Assembly (NCBI GenBank): GCA_900314375.1
Contig: OMVC01000047.1
Location: forward strand, 1-11,568
Reading direction: 5' to 3'
Source: an uncultured bacterium
Lineage (GTDB): Bacteria; Cyanobacteriota; Vampirovibrionia; Gastranaerophilales; Gastranaerophilaceae
DNA: 11,568 bases
The notes beneath the pieces were generated by a model that saw nothing but the letters and a program-made list of their open reading frames with translations, was not told the origin of the DNA and made no database searches. Every line of letters begins with the position of its first letter. Positions within the stretch are counted from its first letter, which is position 1. A program made the position numbers and the translations under genes. Below are positions 1 through 7,394 of the stretch, in pieces.

Positions 1-985
1 CTTCTTTAAGTTTTCTGTTCATTAATTTTGATAATAATTCTTGCGGTGTAATATCTGTGTAAACCGCTTCGTATATGGCATTAGATACAGGAACTTCTAT
101 ATCCAATTTTTTTGCCAATTCACAAATTGCTTTTGATGTTTTTACACCTTCAGCAACAGAGCCTAACTCTGAAAGTATATCATTAATTTTTTTACCTTTC
201 GCCAGCATTGAGCCGACAGTATAATTTCTGGACATCGGAGAAGAACAAGTTGCAATTAAATCGCCCATTCCTGATAATCCGTACAAAGTCGAAGGATTTG
301 CCCCCAATTGAATACTTACACGAACGATTTCCGCCATCCCTCTTGTTAAAAGAGCGCCGGAGCAATTATCGCCCAACCCCATGGTATGAGCAAAACCTGA
401 AGCGATTGCTATAACGTTTTTCAAACTTCCGCCCAATTCTACACCGATTACATCTGTGTTTGTGTATAATCTGAATTTGTCTGCTACATTCATTGCTTTT
501 TGAACATAAGTTGCAATCTCTATATCCTCACAAGCAACACAAGCTGCAGTCGGTTTTCCTTGCAAAACTTCTTTTGCCAATGTCGGACCCGATAAAATTG
601 CCAGTTTTTGTTCTGGTAGAACATCTTTTATAACTTCCGACATTCTCATCAATGACGGCAACTCGATACCTTTTGAAGCATTTACCAAAATTTGTTCCGG
701 TTTTACGCCCGCTTTTTTTAAGTTTTCACAAACATCACGGGTTCCTGACGTTGCTATAACGGAAAGAATTATATCCGCGCCCTCAATTGCCGATGCTAAA
801 TCCGAAGTTATTTCAACTTTATTATCAAGTTGAACTTCCAAGGGTTTTGATGTATGTTTATTGTTTATTAAATCTTCGCTTATATCTTGTGCTCTGCCCC
901 ATACGGTTATTTGGTCAAAATTATTTGTCAAAAGCCATGCTAAAGTCAATCCCCAGCATCCTGCACCCAAAACCGTTAATTTCAT
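1..985 (-). CDS. gpsA: NAD(P)-dependent glycerol-3-phosphate dehydrogenase, C-terminus cut by the window edge
   Basis: Cytosolic enzyme reducing dihydroxyacetone phosphate to sn-glycerol-3-phosphate, the backbone precursor of phospholipids. Translated by eye from the ATG at 985, it begins MKLTVLGAGCWG, giving the Rossmann GxGxxG at residues 7-12. The family core ELGGSLKNVIAIASG places the catalytic lysine at residue 189, followed by GLSGMGDL and SRN motifs. The frame stays open to base 1 (328 codons). The last residues read (LMNRKLKE), typical of the family C-terminus, so only a few residues plus the stop lie outside the window. A strong SD (AGGAGG) precedes the start. It is the last gene of the minus-strand run seen here, 122 nt after the unknown 172-residue gene, and may have its own promoter. 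Identity is secure from the motifs; NADH versus NADPH preference cannot be read. Confidence 0.96.
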   Translation of the reverse strand, partial: MKLTVLGAGCWGLTLAWLLTNNFDQITVWGRAQDISEDLINNKHTSKPLEVQLDNKVEITSDLASAIEGADIILSVIATSGTRDVCENLKKAGVKPEQILVNASKGIELPSLMRMSEVIKDVLPEQKLAILSGPTLAKEVLQGKPTAACVACEDIEIATYVQKAMNVADKFRLYTNTDVIGVELGGSLKNVIAIASGFAHTMGLGDNCSGALLTRGMAEIVRVSIQLGANPSTLYGLSGMGDLIATCSSPMSRNYTVGSMLAKGKKINDILSELGSVAEGVKTSKAICELAKKLDIEVPVSNAIYEAVYTDITPQELLSKLMNRKLKE

Positions 986-1057
986 AATCACACCCTCCTA
1001 AGCTTGGCATTATTATATTTTCGCATAGTAGAATAATACATATCCACTACAACACCA

Positions 1058-1063
1058 ATTATA
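1058..1063 (-). promoter_or_regulatory. Possible extended -10 promoter of gpsA
   Basis: On the minus strand this reads TATAAT preceded by TGG, an extended -10 element, about 73 nt upstream of the gpsA start. No good -35 is seen at 17 nt. The hexamer overlaps the outer arm of the 1060-1088 inverted repeat, so the hairpin sequence and promoter share bases. A second weak candidate nearer the gene (TTGTAG, 16 nt, TACTAT) cannot be excluded. Confidence 0.35.
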
Positions 1064-1088
1064 CCATAACTTTTAAATTTATGGTATA
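1060..1088. repeat. 10-bp perfect inverted repeat between the 172-residue gene and gpsA
   Basis: The arms TATACCATAA (1060-1069) and TTATGGTATA (1079-1088) are perfect complements around a 9-nt loop. It lies about 20 nt downstream of the stop of the 172-residue gene. There is no run of U after the stem on the minus strand, so it is not a standard intrinsic terminator. It could weaken read-through, stabilise the 3' end, or act as a DNA operator over the gpsA -10 box. Confidence 0.5.
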
Positions 1089-1107
1089 TAATAACGGAAA
1101 AGAAAAT

Positions 1108-1626
1108 TTAAGAATTCGAAATTTCTTTTGTTTCAGTTTTCGTATCAGGAGAAATTTGAGGATTTATTATGATTTCTTCTTGTTTTGTTCTCTTTGGTTT
1201 TACTTTTTGAGTAGGCTTATCTAATCTTAATTTGTCAGATTTCGCTCTATCTTTTGCTTCACGTCTTTTCAACTCTATAATAGCCATTTTTTGTTGACCC
1301 AAAATTTCTTCGGCTTCAAATGGATTTTTTTTATTATTATTTTTCTCTTTTTTATAATTATTTAATGAACCATATAACTTTTCTTTTTTTGCAGAAATAA
1401 TTTCCTGCTCTTGTGCATAAGAAACCGTAAGAAGACCTCCCAACGGTTCATTTCTGCCTTTGGCAATTTTTACTTCAATTTCATGCAGTTTTGCTTTATT
1501 AGCTTGCTTATCTCCCGTAGGTTCTATACCCAAGGCTCGCAATCTGCGTGCAATCTCTGCTCCTTCGTAATCTGAAGCAGCACAAATACACATCAAAGCC
1601 GGCATTGAAATTTTATCTACAGACAC
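1108..1626 (-). CDS. Unknown protein, 172 residues, with a lysine-rich C-terminal tail
   Basis: I do not recognise this protein. It starts at GTG 1626; the SD AGGTG lies 4 nt upstream, which favours this start over the internal Met at residue 8. Two parts are visible. Residues 8-90 look folded, with a helix and turn around EIARRLRALGIEPTGDK (residues 24-40) that faintly recalls small DNA-binding SAP-like or helix-turn folds, too weakly to assign. Residues 90-172 are highly charged and probably partly disordered (KKEKNNNKK, residues 92-100; many K/E/R/T). No signal peptide or membrane segment is seen. It sits between murQ (81 nt) and gpsA (122 nt) on the same strand. The long open frame, start context and strand support a real gene; a lineage-restricted protein is likely. 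Confidence 0.75.
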   Translation of the reverse strand: MSVDKISMPALMCICAASDYEGAEIARRLRALGIEPTGDKQANKAKLHEIEVKIAKGRNEPLGGLLTVSYAQEQEIISAKKEKLYGSLNNYKKEKNNNKKNPFEAEEILGQQKMAIIELKRREAKDRAKSDKLRLDKPTQKVKPKRTKQEEIIINPQISPDTKTETKEISNS

Positions 1627-1707
1627 AAATCACCTTTCATAAGTTACATATATAAAAACAATTTTTTTATACTTTTTGCTACTTATAAAAGATTTGATTT
1701 ACAAAAA

Positions 1708-2601
1708 TTAAATTAAACTTTCTTCGTTAAGAAGTTTTCTTAATACTCCGCCATGTTTTTTCAATTCAAGTCTTGCGCTATCTGCATCAGTATTCATTCT
1801 AATCATTATTATTGCGGTTTTTATTTCCCAATTACATTTTAACAATGCAGCTAAAGCTTCACTGTTTGATACTTCCGAGATTTGTGAAACAATACGGATT
1901 GCGCGGTCTTTTAATTTTTCATTTACTGCTTTTAAATCTATCATAAAGTTCTCATAAGTCTTGCCTATCTTTATCATAGAACCTGTTGAAAGCATATTAA
2001 GCACCATTTTTTGAGCAGTACCGGCTTTCAATCGACTTGAACCGGCAATAACTTCAGGCCCGACCTCTGTACAAATAACATGCCCTGCTTCTTGCGCAAT
2101 TCTGCCTTGAGAATTACAAGTAACAGCAATCGTTGCACAACCGATTTCGTCAGCTTTATCCAAAACACCCAACAAGTATTTAGGGTTTCCGCTTGCGGAT
2201 ATTACAACGCAAATATCTTTATCCGTCAATACAGAAGCATCTTCTTTTCCTGAATCGAAATTATCTTCCGCACCTTCAACTGCAGTCAATAATGCGTCCT
2301 TGCCGCCTGCAATTCTGCCTTGAACCATAGACGGATCAACGCTAAAAGTCGGAGGACACTCAGAAGCATCTAAAACTCCTAATCTGCCTGAAGTTCCGGC
2401 ACCAAAGTAAAATAATCTCCCGCCCTTTAAAAATGCTTTTGCAATCATATCTATTGCTGCTGCTATATCTGCAGATACATCACCCACAACTTTTGCAACA
2501 ATTTGGTCTTCTTCATTCATTTTTCGAACCATATCAATTGTTGATAATAAATCGATATCTTTTGTGTTTTCATTTCTGTATTCGGTGATTACTTCACTCA
2601 T
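1708..2601 (-). CDS. murQ: N-acetylmuramic acid 6-phosphate etherase
   Basis: Cytosolic etherase that cleaves the D-lactyl ether of MurNAc-6-phosphate to give GlcNAc-6-phosphate and D-lactate, feeding cell-wall sugars back into metabolism. At 297 residues it is full length for the family. The SIS fold is shown by YFGAGTSGRLGVLDASECPP (residues 65-84), the phosphosugar-binding loop with catalytic Glu81, and by VEGAEDN with the second acidic residue Glu112; E. coli MurQ uses Glu83 and Glu114. A further SIS loop is ISASGNPKYLLG (about 134-145). The ATG at 2601 has SD AAGGAG 8 nt upstream. The usual partners (MurNAc PTS permease, anmK, murR) are not adjacent here, so the source of its substrate cannot be told from this window. 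It follows ribH by 114 nt, with a plausible promoter in the gap. Confidence 0.96.
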   Translation of the reverse strand: MSEVITEYRNENTKDIDLLSTIDMVRKMNEEDQIVAKVVGDVSADIAAAIDMIAKAFLKGGRLFYFGAGTSGRLGVLDASECPPTFSVDPSMVQGRIAGGKDALLTAVEGAEDNFDSGKEDASVLTDKDICVVISASGNPKYLLGVLDKADEIGCATIAVTCNSQGRIAQEAGHVICTEVGPEVIAGSSRLKAGTAQKMVLNMLSTGSMIKIGKTYENFMIDLKAVNEKLKDRAIRIVSQISEVSNSEALAALLKCNWEIKTAIIMIRMNTDADSARLELKKHGGVLRKLLNEESLI

Positions 2602-2681
2602 TTTTCAAACTCCTTTTTATTATGGTTTAATGATTTATTGCTGAATAGTTATATAGGCAAATGGTGTATTTTAATAACAGA

Positions 2682-2710
2682 AATATACCTTTCAACTTTT
2701 CAACAGTTAA
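2682..2710 (-). promoter_or_regulatory. Likely promoter of murQ
   Basis: On the minus strand -35 TTAACT (2705-2710), a 17-nt spacer and -10 TATATT (2682-2687) fit a sigma-70 promoter in the ribH-murQ gap. The predicted start of transcription is about 75 nt before the murQ ATG. The spacer contains two tandem GTTGAAA elements. Confidence 0.45.
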
Positions 2711-2715
2711 ACAAT

Positions 2716-3186
2716 TCAACTATTTAATTCTTTAACAAGATTTGCCATCTCGATAGCGGTTCTTGCAGCATCGGAACCTTTATTTCCTGCTTTTGTTCCA
2801 GCTCTTTCTATAGCCTGCTCTATATTATCCGTAGTTAAAACACCAAAAGTTACAGGGATACCTGTATTTAAACTGACCTGTGCAACACCTTTTGCTACTT
2901 CGTTTGAAACATAATCGAAATGAGGGGTTGCTCCTTTTATAACCGCTCCTAATGTTATAACTGCAGAATATTTTTTTGATTGAGCCGCTTTTTGTGCAAT
3001 TACCGGTATTTCAAATGCTCCCGGGACGCGTACGATTTCAATATTATCTTCTTTTACTCCGTGGCGTTTTAATTCATCAATAGCGCCTGAAAGTAATTTT
3101 GCCCCGATAAAATCGTTAAATCTTGCTAATATTATGCAAAATTTGTCATTTTCTGACGCAACTAACTGACCTTCATAAGTTTTCAT
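2716..3186 (-). CDS. ribH: 6,7-dimethyl-8-ribityllumazine synthase
   Basis: Penultimate riboflavin enzyme: condenses 5-amino-6-ribitylaminouracil with 3,4-dihydroxy-2-butanone 4-phosphate to form lumazine, usually as a pentamer or 60-mer capsid. At 156 residues it is full length. Motifs in order: RFN (22-24), VPGAFEIP (54-61), GAVIKGATPHFDYV (80-93) with catalytic His89, FGVLTTDNIEQAIERAG (114-130) with phosphate-binding Arg128, then KAGNKG. The ATG at 3186 has SD TAGGAG. Other rib genes are not in the window. Its leader is too short for an FMN riboswitch, and its promoter is one of the clearest in the window, suggesting constitutive single-gene expression. Confidence 0.97.
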   Translation of the reverse strand: MKTYEGQLVASENDKFCIILARFNDFIGAKLLSGAIDELKRHGVKEDNIEIVRVPGAFEIPVIAQKAAQSKKYSAVITLGAVIKGATPHFDYVSNEVAKGVAQVSLNTGIPVTFGVLTTDNIEQAIERAGTKAGNKGSDAARTAIEMANLVKELNS

Positions 3187-3210
3187 AATACATTCTCCTA
3201 ATCTGTTTTG

Positions 3211-3239
3211 ATAATATCATGAAATTCCCTATTTTACAA
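3211..3239 (-). promoter_or_regulatory. Promoter of ribH
   Basis: On the minus strand -35 TTGTAA (3234-3239), a 17-nt spacer ending in TGA, and -10 TATTAT (3211-3216), an extended -10 arrangement. The predicted transcript starts near 3204, leaving about 18 nt of leader that holds only the SD site. Confidence 0.65.
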
Positions 3240-3277
3240 TGATAAAAGCATAAAATATAACAGAAATGATACGGAAA

Positions 3278-3973
3278 TTATATTACTGCGCTAAAAATTT
3301 TATAATAAATAAATATGGCAATTAAAATAAGTAAAATTCCGCTAATTTTCATTATTTTTTCGGAAAAATTGTAAAATTTTTCGCCTGAAGATTTTATTTT
3401 GGAAGTTAGCCAACCTGCAAAAATTAATATCAAACCCTGACCTAATGAAAATAAAAATAACATCAAAACGGATTGTGCGATATTAGCCGACATTGAAGCA
3501 AAAGCCATTATGCTGGCTAAAATCGGGGTAGAACAAGGCGTTCCTATTATTGCAAAAACCGCACCCAATAATATCGGATACAAAAAATCGTTATTAAAAT
3601 TATTTTGCGGAATTTCTTTTATCAATACAGGCATTTGAAATTCCAAAACCCCGACAATATTCAAACCCATTATAAGGATTATTGATGCAACGATTAAAGA
3701 AAAATAAGGGTTTCCGACAAATATTTTCCCTGTTAAAGCACAGATTATTCCGATTATTGAAAAAACAATACTTGCACCTAAAACAAAAAACATCATTTGT
3801 ACTAATATTTTAGTTGGTTTTTCGTCGGAATAACCACCCACATAGCCGACAATTAAAGGTAACATAGATAAAGAACACGGTGAAACAGACGCGATTAAAC
3901 CTCCTAAAAAAGATATTCCGAATAATGCATAAATACTTGACGGATTAGAAAATATTTGAACCAGTTCTTCCAT
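3278..3973 (-). CDS. CcdA/DsbD-type membrane thiol-disulfide transporter
   Basis: Polytopic inner-membrane protein that carries reducing equivalents from cytosolic thioredoxin to thioredoxin-like proteins outside the membrane. It has 231 residues with about six hydrophobic segments (near 17-45, 57-82, 90-112, 132-158, 165-190, 208-228). The two conserved redox cysteines sit in the family motifs SPCSLSMLP (Cys33) and GTPCSTP (Cys147), one in each half of the pseudo-repeat. It starts 2 nt after the stop of the thioredoxin-like gene, with its AAAGGA ribosome site inside that gene's last codons, so translation is probably coupled. It lacks the periplasmic DsbD domains, matching the short CcdA class. 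The partner is very likely the adjacent anchored thioredoxin. There is no cytochrome c gene in view, so another role, such as general extracytoplasmic thiol reduction, is possible. Confidence 0.92.
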   Translation of the reverse strand: MEELVQIFSNPSSIYALFGISFLGGLIASVSPCSLSMLPLIVGYVGGYSDEKPTKILVQMMFFVLGASIVFSIIGIICALTGKIFVGNPYFSLIVASIILIMGLNIVGVLEFQMPVLIKEIPQNNFNNDFLYPILLGAVFAIIGTPCSTPILASIMAFASMSANIAQSVLMLFLFSLGQGLILIFAGWLTSKIKSSGEKFYNFSEKIMKISGILLILIAIFIYYKIFSAVI

Positions 3974-3975
3974 TA

Positions 3976-4362
3976 TTATTTAAGTCCTTTTATGCAGTTT
4001 TCATATTCTTCTTTAGATACCGCACCCTCAATAACTTGAGCTTTTGATCCATCTGAATTCAACATAACAACCGTTGGAACAAGCTGAATTTTATATTTTT
4101 TTATCAGGTTATTGTCCATATCTTTACGACTGTCAACCATTACAGAAGTATATGCGACTTTGTCTTTATATTTCGGTAAAATTTCTTTAAATATTCCCTC
4201 TACTTGCTTACATTCCAAGCACATTGACGATGAGAATTTTATTATTTGAGGCAAACTATTAGTATTTGCAACCGCAGTGTCCTTGTTCAAGGTTAAGCAA
4301 AAAAATGCTAATAACGGGATAATTAATATTGCTAAAATTGAAATAATCGTCTTTTTATTCAT
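3976..4362 (-). CDS. Membrane-anchored thioredoxin-like protein
   Basis: Extracytoplasmic thiol-disulfide protein of 128 residues. An N-terminal hydrophobic segment (about residues 5-25) after MNKK acts as signal anchor; Cys22 lies inside it but the flanking residues (LLAFFC) are not a lipobox. The thioredoxin fold follows: beta strand QIIKFSS, active site Cys48-Leu-Glu-Cys51, VDSRK, then cis-Pro96 in LVPTVVM, and a C-terminal helix. The start is the ATG at 4362, with SD GAGAGGAG; an upstream in-frame start at 4392 lacks such a site. CLEC is unlike the CGPC of cytosolic thioredoxin. It overlaps functionally with the following ccdA (2 nt away) and follows hydG by 72 nt. It is probably reduced by the CcdA protein. 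Confidence 0.9.
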   Translation of the reverse strand: MNKKTIISILAILIIPLLAFFCLTLNKDTAVANTNSLPQIIKFSSSMCLECKQVEGIFKEILPKYKDKVAYTSVMVDSRKDMDNNLIKKYKIQLVPTVVMLNSDGSKAQVIEGAVSKEEYENCIKGLK

Positions 4363-4434
4363 GAGTATCTCCTCTCTTTTAAAATATATCATAATAATTG
4401 ATATAAATTAAAGAATTTACAATCGGTAAGTCGA

Positions 4435-5859
4435 CTAAAACCTAAAATCCCTTTCCCCTTTTTCAATTTTTTTTAAGTATTCAACGGTTTTTTCTTTTAT
4501 GATTTTAGGGCTCTCAATATCGTCAAGTTCTTTTGCTATAAGCCTTTCGCCGATTTCTTTTGTTTTAGGGGATGCATAATCTTCTAAAAATTCTTTCAAA
4601 GTAATAAGTGCATTCGGATGACAGAAATTGTGAATTTGTTTTTCTTTGCAAATTTCCATAAATCTGTCGCCGACTCTGCCTGCACGGTAGCAAGCCGTAC
4701 AAAAACTCGGCACATATCCTAACTCCATAAGCCATTTTATAATTTCATCAAGTGTTCTTCTGTCTTCGACATCAAATTGAGCGGTATCTTCTTCCGATTC
4801 AATTTCAGGATGCGCATAACCACCAACACTTGTTTTTGAACCGCCCGAAATTTGAGAAACGCCTAATTCAAGTACACGCTCTCTGCATTTTTTCGATTCT
4901 CTTGTAGAAATTATCATACCTGTATATGGTACAGAAATCCTTATGCAAGCAACAATTTTTGCAAAAGTATCATCATCAATTCCGTTTTCAAAAGCGGAAG
5001 GGTCAATATCATCGGCTCTCCTTATTCTCGGAACAGAAATTGTATGAGGCCCGACGCCATATACAGCTTCCAAATGCTCTGCATGCATCAACAATGCTGC
5101 AAATTCATATTTAAAAGTAGAAAGTCCAAATAAAACCCCCATTCCGACATCATCAATTCCGCCTTGCATGGCTCTGTCCATAGCTTCCGTATGATAATCG
5201 TAATTATGTTTCGGGCCTGTCGGATGAAGTTTTTCATAACGCTCTTTATTATATGTTTCTTGGAAAAGAATATATGTTCCTATTCCTGCTTCTTTTAATT
5301 TTTTATAATTTTCAACGGTTGTCGCCGCGATATTAACATTAACTCTGCGGATTGCTCCGTTTTTATGATTGATTGAATAAATTGTTTTTATTGACTCCAA
5401 GACATACTCAATCGGATTATTAACAGGGTCTTCACCCGTTTCCAGCGCAAGTCGTTTATGACCCATATCTTGCAAAGCAATAACTTCTTCTTTTATTTCA
5501 TCTTGAGTCATTTTTTTGCGCGGAATATGCTTATTTTTAGCATGATAAGGACAGTATACACAGCCGTTTACGCAATAATTTGATAAATACAACGGCGCAA
5601 ACAAAACAATTCTGTTTCCGTAATATTCTTGTTTAATTTTTTTTGCAAGAGAGAAAATTTCTTCATTTTTTTGCGGAATTTCACAAGCTAATAATACGGA
5701 TGCTTCTCTATGTGTCAAGCCGTTTCCGAGCTTTGCTTTTTCTAAAATTTTATCAATCAGTTCTGTATTATTTTTATTTTTTTCGGCATAATCTAAAGTT
5801 TCTAAAACCTCATTATTATCAATAAATTCTGTTGCGTGAGGTGATTTAACGTCGTACAT
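4435..5859 (-). CDS. hydG: [FeFe]-hydrogenase H-cluster maturase HydG (radical SAM tyrosine lyase)
   Basis: HydG cleaves tyrosine with radical SAM chemistry to p-cresol, CO and cyanide, supplying the diatomic ligands of the H-cluster as an Fe(CO)2(CN) synthon. Counting from the ATG at 5859 (474 residues), the radical SAM cluster motif CVNGCVYC gives Cys96, Cys100 and Cys103. The C-terminal auxiliary [4Fe-4S] motif gives Cys387-x2-Cys390-x22-Cys413, almost the same numbering as clostridial HydG. CTACYRAGRVGDRFM (387-401) and NIGAATT-like NIAATTVE segments are also family-typical. The SD GGGAG lies 7 nt before 5859; an upstream in-frame TTG at 5877 would place the SD within the coding sequence and is rejected. 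HydE, HydF and the hydrogenase are not in the window. The gene implies hydrogen metabolism in an anaerobe. Confidence 0.97.
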   Translation of the reverse strand: MYDVKSPHATEFIDNNEVLETLDYAEKNKNNTELIDKILEKAKLGNGLTHREASVLLACEIPQKNEEIFSLAKKIKQEYYGNRIVLFAPLYLSNYCVNGCVYCPYHAKNKHIPRKKMTQDEIKEEVIALQDMGHKRLALETGEDPVNNPIEYVLESIKTIYSINHKNGAIRRVNVNIAATTVENYKKLKEAGIGTYILFQETYNKERYEKLHPTGPKHNYDYHTEAMDRAMQGGIDDVGMGVLFGLSTFKYEFAALLMHAEHLEAVYGVGPHTISVPRIRRADDIDPSAFENGIDDDTFAKIVACIRISVPYTGMIISTRESKKCRERVLELGVSQISGGSKTSVGGYAHPEIESEEDTAQFDVEDRRTLDEIIKWLMELGYVPSFCTACYRAGRVGDRFMEICKEKQIHNFCHPNALITLKEFLEDYASPKTKEIGERLIAKELDDIESPKIIKEKTVEYLKKIEKGERDFRF

Positions 5860-5881
5860 AATTCTTCTCCCTATCAATTTT

Positions 5882-5891
5882 CATGATAAAA
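5882..5891 (+). promoter_or_regulatory. Single CATGATAAAA element upstream of hydG
   Basis: Matches the CATGnTAAAA consensus of the three copies in the 9876-9978 spacer and, like them, lies in an intergenic region. It falls in the predicted hydG leader. One copy alone may be chance; listed because it links hydG to the same possible regulator. Confidence 0.25.
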
Positions 5892-5917
5892 CTTAAAAGA
5901 AAAAAGTAAAGCAAGAT

Positions 5918-5946
5918 AATATAGGCGCAGAAGCGTAGTCTGTTTA
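5918..5946 (-). promoter_or_regulatory. Possible promoter of hydG
   Basis: In the 130-nt glmU-hydG gap the minus strand reads TAAACA (5941-5946), 17 nt, TATATT (5918-5923). The -10 is good and the -35 only fair. The predicted leader is about 50 nt. Confidence 0.4.
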
Positions 5947-5989
5947 TATAATATGGTTGGAAGTTTGTAGGGTTGACTTTTATCCGTAA

Positions 5990-7267
5990 TTATATTTTTC
6001 TTTTTACCCAATTTTCCAAAACTTTTAACGGAGCTCGTGTAATTGCAAGCGCCCAAGATGAAATATTCTTGGTTATAATAGAACCTGCGCCTACGTTTGC
6101 GCCTTCCTCTACGGTTACAGGCGCGACAAGAACGCTATTTGAACCGATTTTTACGTTATCTTTTAATACTGTTTTTGATTTAACTTTTGATAACGGGTCA
6201 TAATTGGCAGTAATTGTTCCTGCGCCAATATTTACATGTTCACCAAGTTCAGAATCCCCGATATAAGACAGATGTCCGACATTTGTATTTGAAGAAATTT
6301 TTGATTTTTTAACCTCAACAAAATTTCCGACTTTTACATTGTCACAAACTTCCACCCCACCGCGTAGATGCGCGCAAGGTCCTATTTTACAGTTTTTACC
6401 AATAATATTTTTACCTTCAATGTAGGTGGAAGGATAAATTATGGTGTCCTGCCCGATTTGAGTGTCTTCGCTAATCCAAGTACAGCGAGGGTCAACAATT
6501 GTTACACCGCTTGTCATAAGTTCATCAAGCTTTCTTAAATTCATTATTTTTGTTGCTTGAGCTAAATTTTGTCTTGAATTTATACCGTATATTTCATCGC
6601 TGTTTTCCAAAATAAACGCATTGACATTAAGTTTTTGTTCTTTACCCCATTGAATGATATCTGTTAAATAGTATTCGCCTTGTGCATTGTTGGTTTTTAA
6701 TTGTGAAAATGCATTTTTTATCTTTCCCCAATTCAAACAGTAAATTCCCGCATTAACTTCTTTTACGGCTTTTTGTTCAGGAGTTGCATCTTTTTCTTCT
6801 ACAATGCATTTAAGGGTATTATCATTTTCTCTTATTATTCTTCCGTAATTTGTCGGATTGTCGAAAATAGTACTCATAACGGTTAAATCAGAATTATTTG
6901 AATTATGGAATTCTACAAACTTTTTCAACGTATCCTCTTTGATTAACGGGGTGTCCCCACAAAGAATTAAAACCTGACCTTCATAATTTTCAAGATAAGG
7001 ACAAACCATAGAAACCGCATGCCCTGTGCCGAGTTGCGGAGATTGAAGGACTGTTTTTGCAGAGTCGTAATTATCTGTAATATATTTTTCAACGGCTTCC
7101 GATTGATGACCGACAATAACATATTGCTCTTTGGTAAATAATTTTACATTATCCATAACATAACCCAACAAAGTTTTACCCATAATTTCGTGCAAAACTT
7201 TAGGTGTAGTTTCCGATTTCATCCTCGTACCTTTACCTGCTGCCAAAATAATTGCTTTTATATCCAT
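5990..7267 (-). CDS. glmU: Bifunctional UDP-GlcNAc pyrophosphorylase / glucosamine-1-phosphate acetyltransferase, shortened beta-helix
   Basis: Makes UDP-GlcNAc for peptidoglycan and lipopolysaccharide in two steps: acetylation of GlcN-1-P (C-terminal domain), then uridylyl transfer (N-terminal domain). The N-terminal domain shows LAAGKGTRMKS (8-18), Lys23 in TPKVLHE, QLGTGHAV (78-85), CGDTPL (103-108), NAGIYC (172-177) and GEYYLTD (197-203). The left-handed beta-helix retains the acetyltransferase residues: Arg302, Lys320, His332, Tyr335, Asn346, Asn355-Tyr356, Ser376, Ala394, Arg411 in the order of the E. coli enzyme. At 425 residues it is about 30 shorter than E. coli GlmU (456). The gap falls in the hexapeptide region at about 283-303. 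The ATG at 7267 has SD AGAGGG. First gene of the minus run, divergent from the 299-residue gene. Confidence 0.95.
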   Translation of the reverse strand: MDIKAIILAAGKGTRMKSETTPKVLHEIMGKTLLGYVMDNVKLFTKEQYVIVGHQSEAVEKYITDNYDSAKTVLQSPQLGTGHAVSMVCPYLENYEGQVLILCGDTPLIKEDTLKKFVEFHNSNNSDLTVMSTIFDNPTNYGRIIRENDNTLKCIVEEKDATPEQKAVKEVNAGIYCLNWGKIKNAFSQLKTNNAQGEYYLTDIIQWGKEQKLNVNAFILENSDEIYGINSRQNLAQATKIMNLRKLDELMTSGVTIVDPRCTWISEDTQIGQDTIIYPSTYIEGKNIIGKNCKIGPCAHLRGGVEVCDNVKVGNFVEVKKSKISSNTNVGHLSYIGDSELGEHVNIGAGTITANYDPLSKVKSKTVLKDNVKIGSNSVLVAPVTVEEGANVGAGSIITKNISSWALAITRAPLKVLENWVKRKI

Positions 7268-7291
7268 AATCTTTCCCTCTATCTATTGTAT

Positions 7292-7300
7292 TTTATAACA
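7292..7300 (-). promoter_or_regulatory. Possible extended -10 promoter of glmU
   Basis: On the minus strand TGT followed by TATAAA, placing the transcript start near 7285 and a leader of about 18 nt that contains the SD. A TTTACA lies upstream, but at a long 19-nt spacing. Confidence 0.4.
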
Positions 7301-7331
7301 AAAACATATTAACAAATGTAAAAAAACACGA

Positions 7332-7360
7332 TTTAATAGCAAAAATTTTTTTGATAATAT
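7332..7360 (+). promoter_or_regulatory. Possible promoter of the 299-residue gene
   Basis: TTTAAT (7332-7337), a 17-nt spacer ending in TGA, then TAATAT (7355-7360). Both hexamers match the sigma-70 consensus only partly, but this is the best pair in the 127-nt divergent spacer from glmU. A strong SD, AAAGGAG (7381-7387), follows. Confidence 0.3.
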
Positions 7361-7394
7361 TTAATTAACTCATAAATGCAAAAGGAGATAACGA

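Noticed and set aside
208..414. Plus-strand open frame opposite gpsA
   Set aside because: It lies inside the antisense of a strongly conserved gene, has no ribosome site, and its product has no recognisable features. Similar antisense frames at 787-987, 4926-5114 and 5643-5825 were rejected for the same reason.
3187..3277. FMN riboswitch upstream of ribH
   Set aside because: The predicted leader is about 18 nt and the whole gap is 91 nt, too short for the RFN element and without its conserved boxes.
4363..4392. Upstream start for the thioredoxin-like protein adding ten residues
   Set aside because: The added part spans the GAGAGGAG ribosome site and would put charged residues before a normal signal anchor.
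5860..5877. Upstream TTG start for hydG adding six residues
   Set aside because: It would put the GGGAG ribosome site inside the coding sequence; the later ATG also matches the known cysteine numbering of HydG.
5874..6056. Small minus-strand frame overlapping the end of glmU
   Set aside because: It runs through the glmU 3' end in another frame and across the hydG ribosome site; no start signal.
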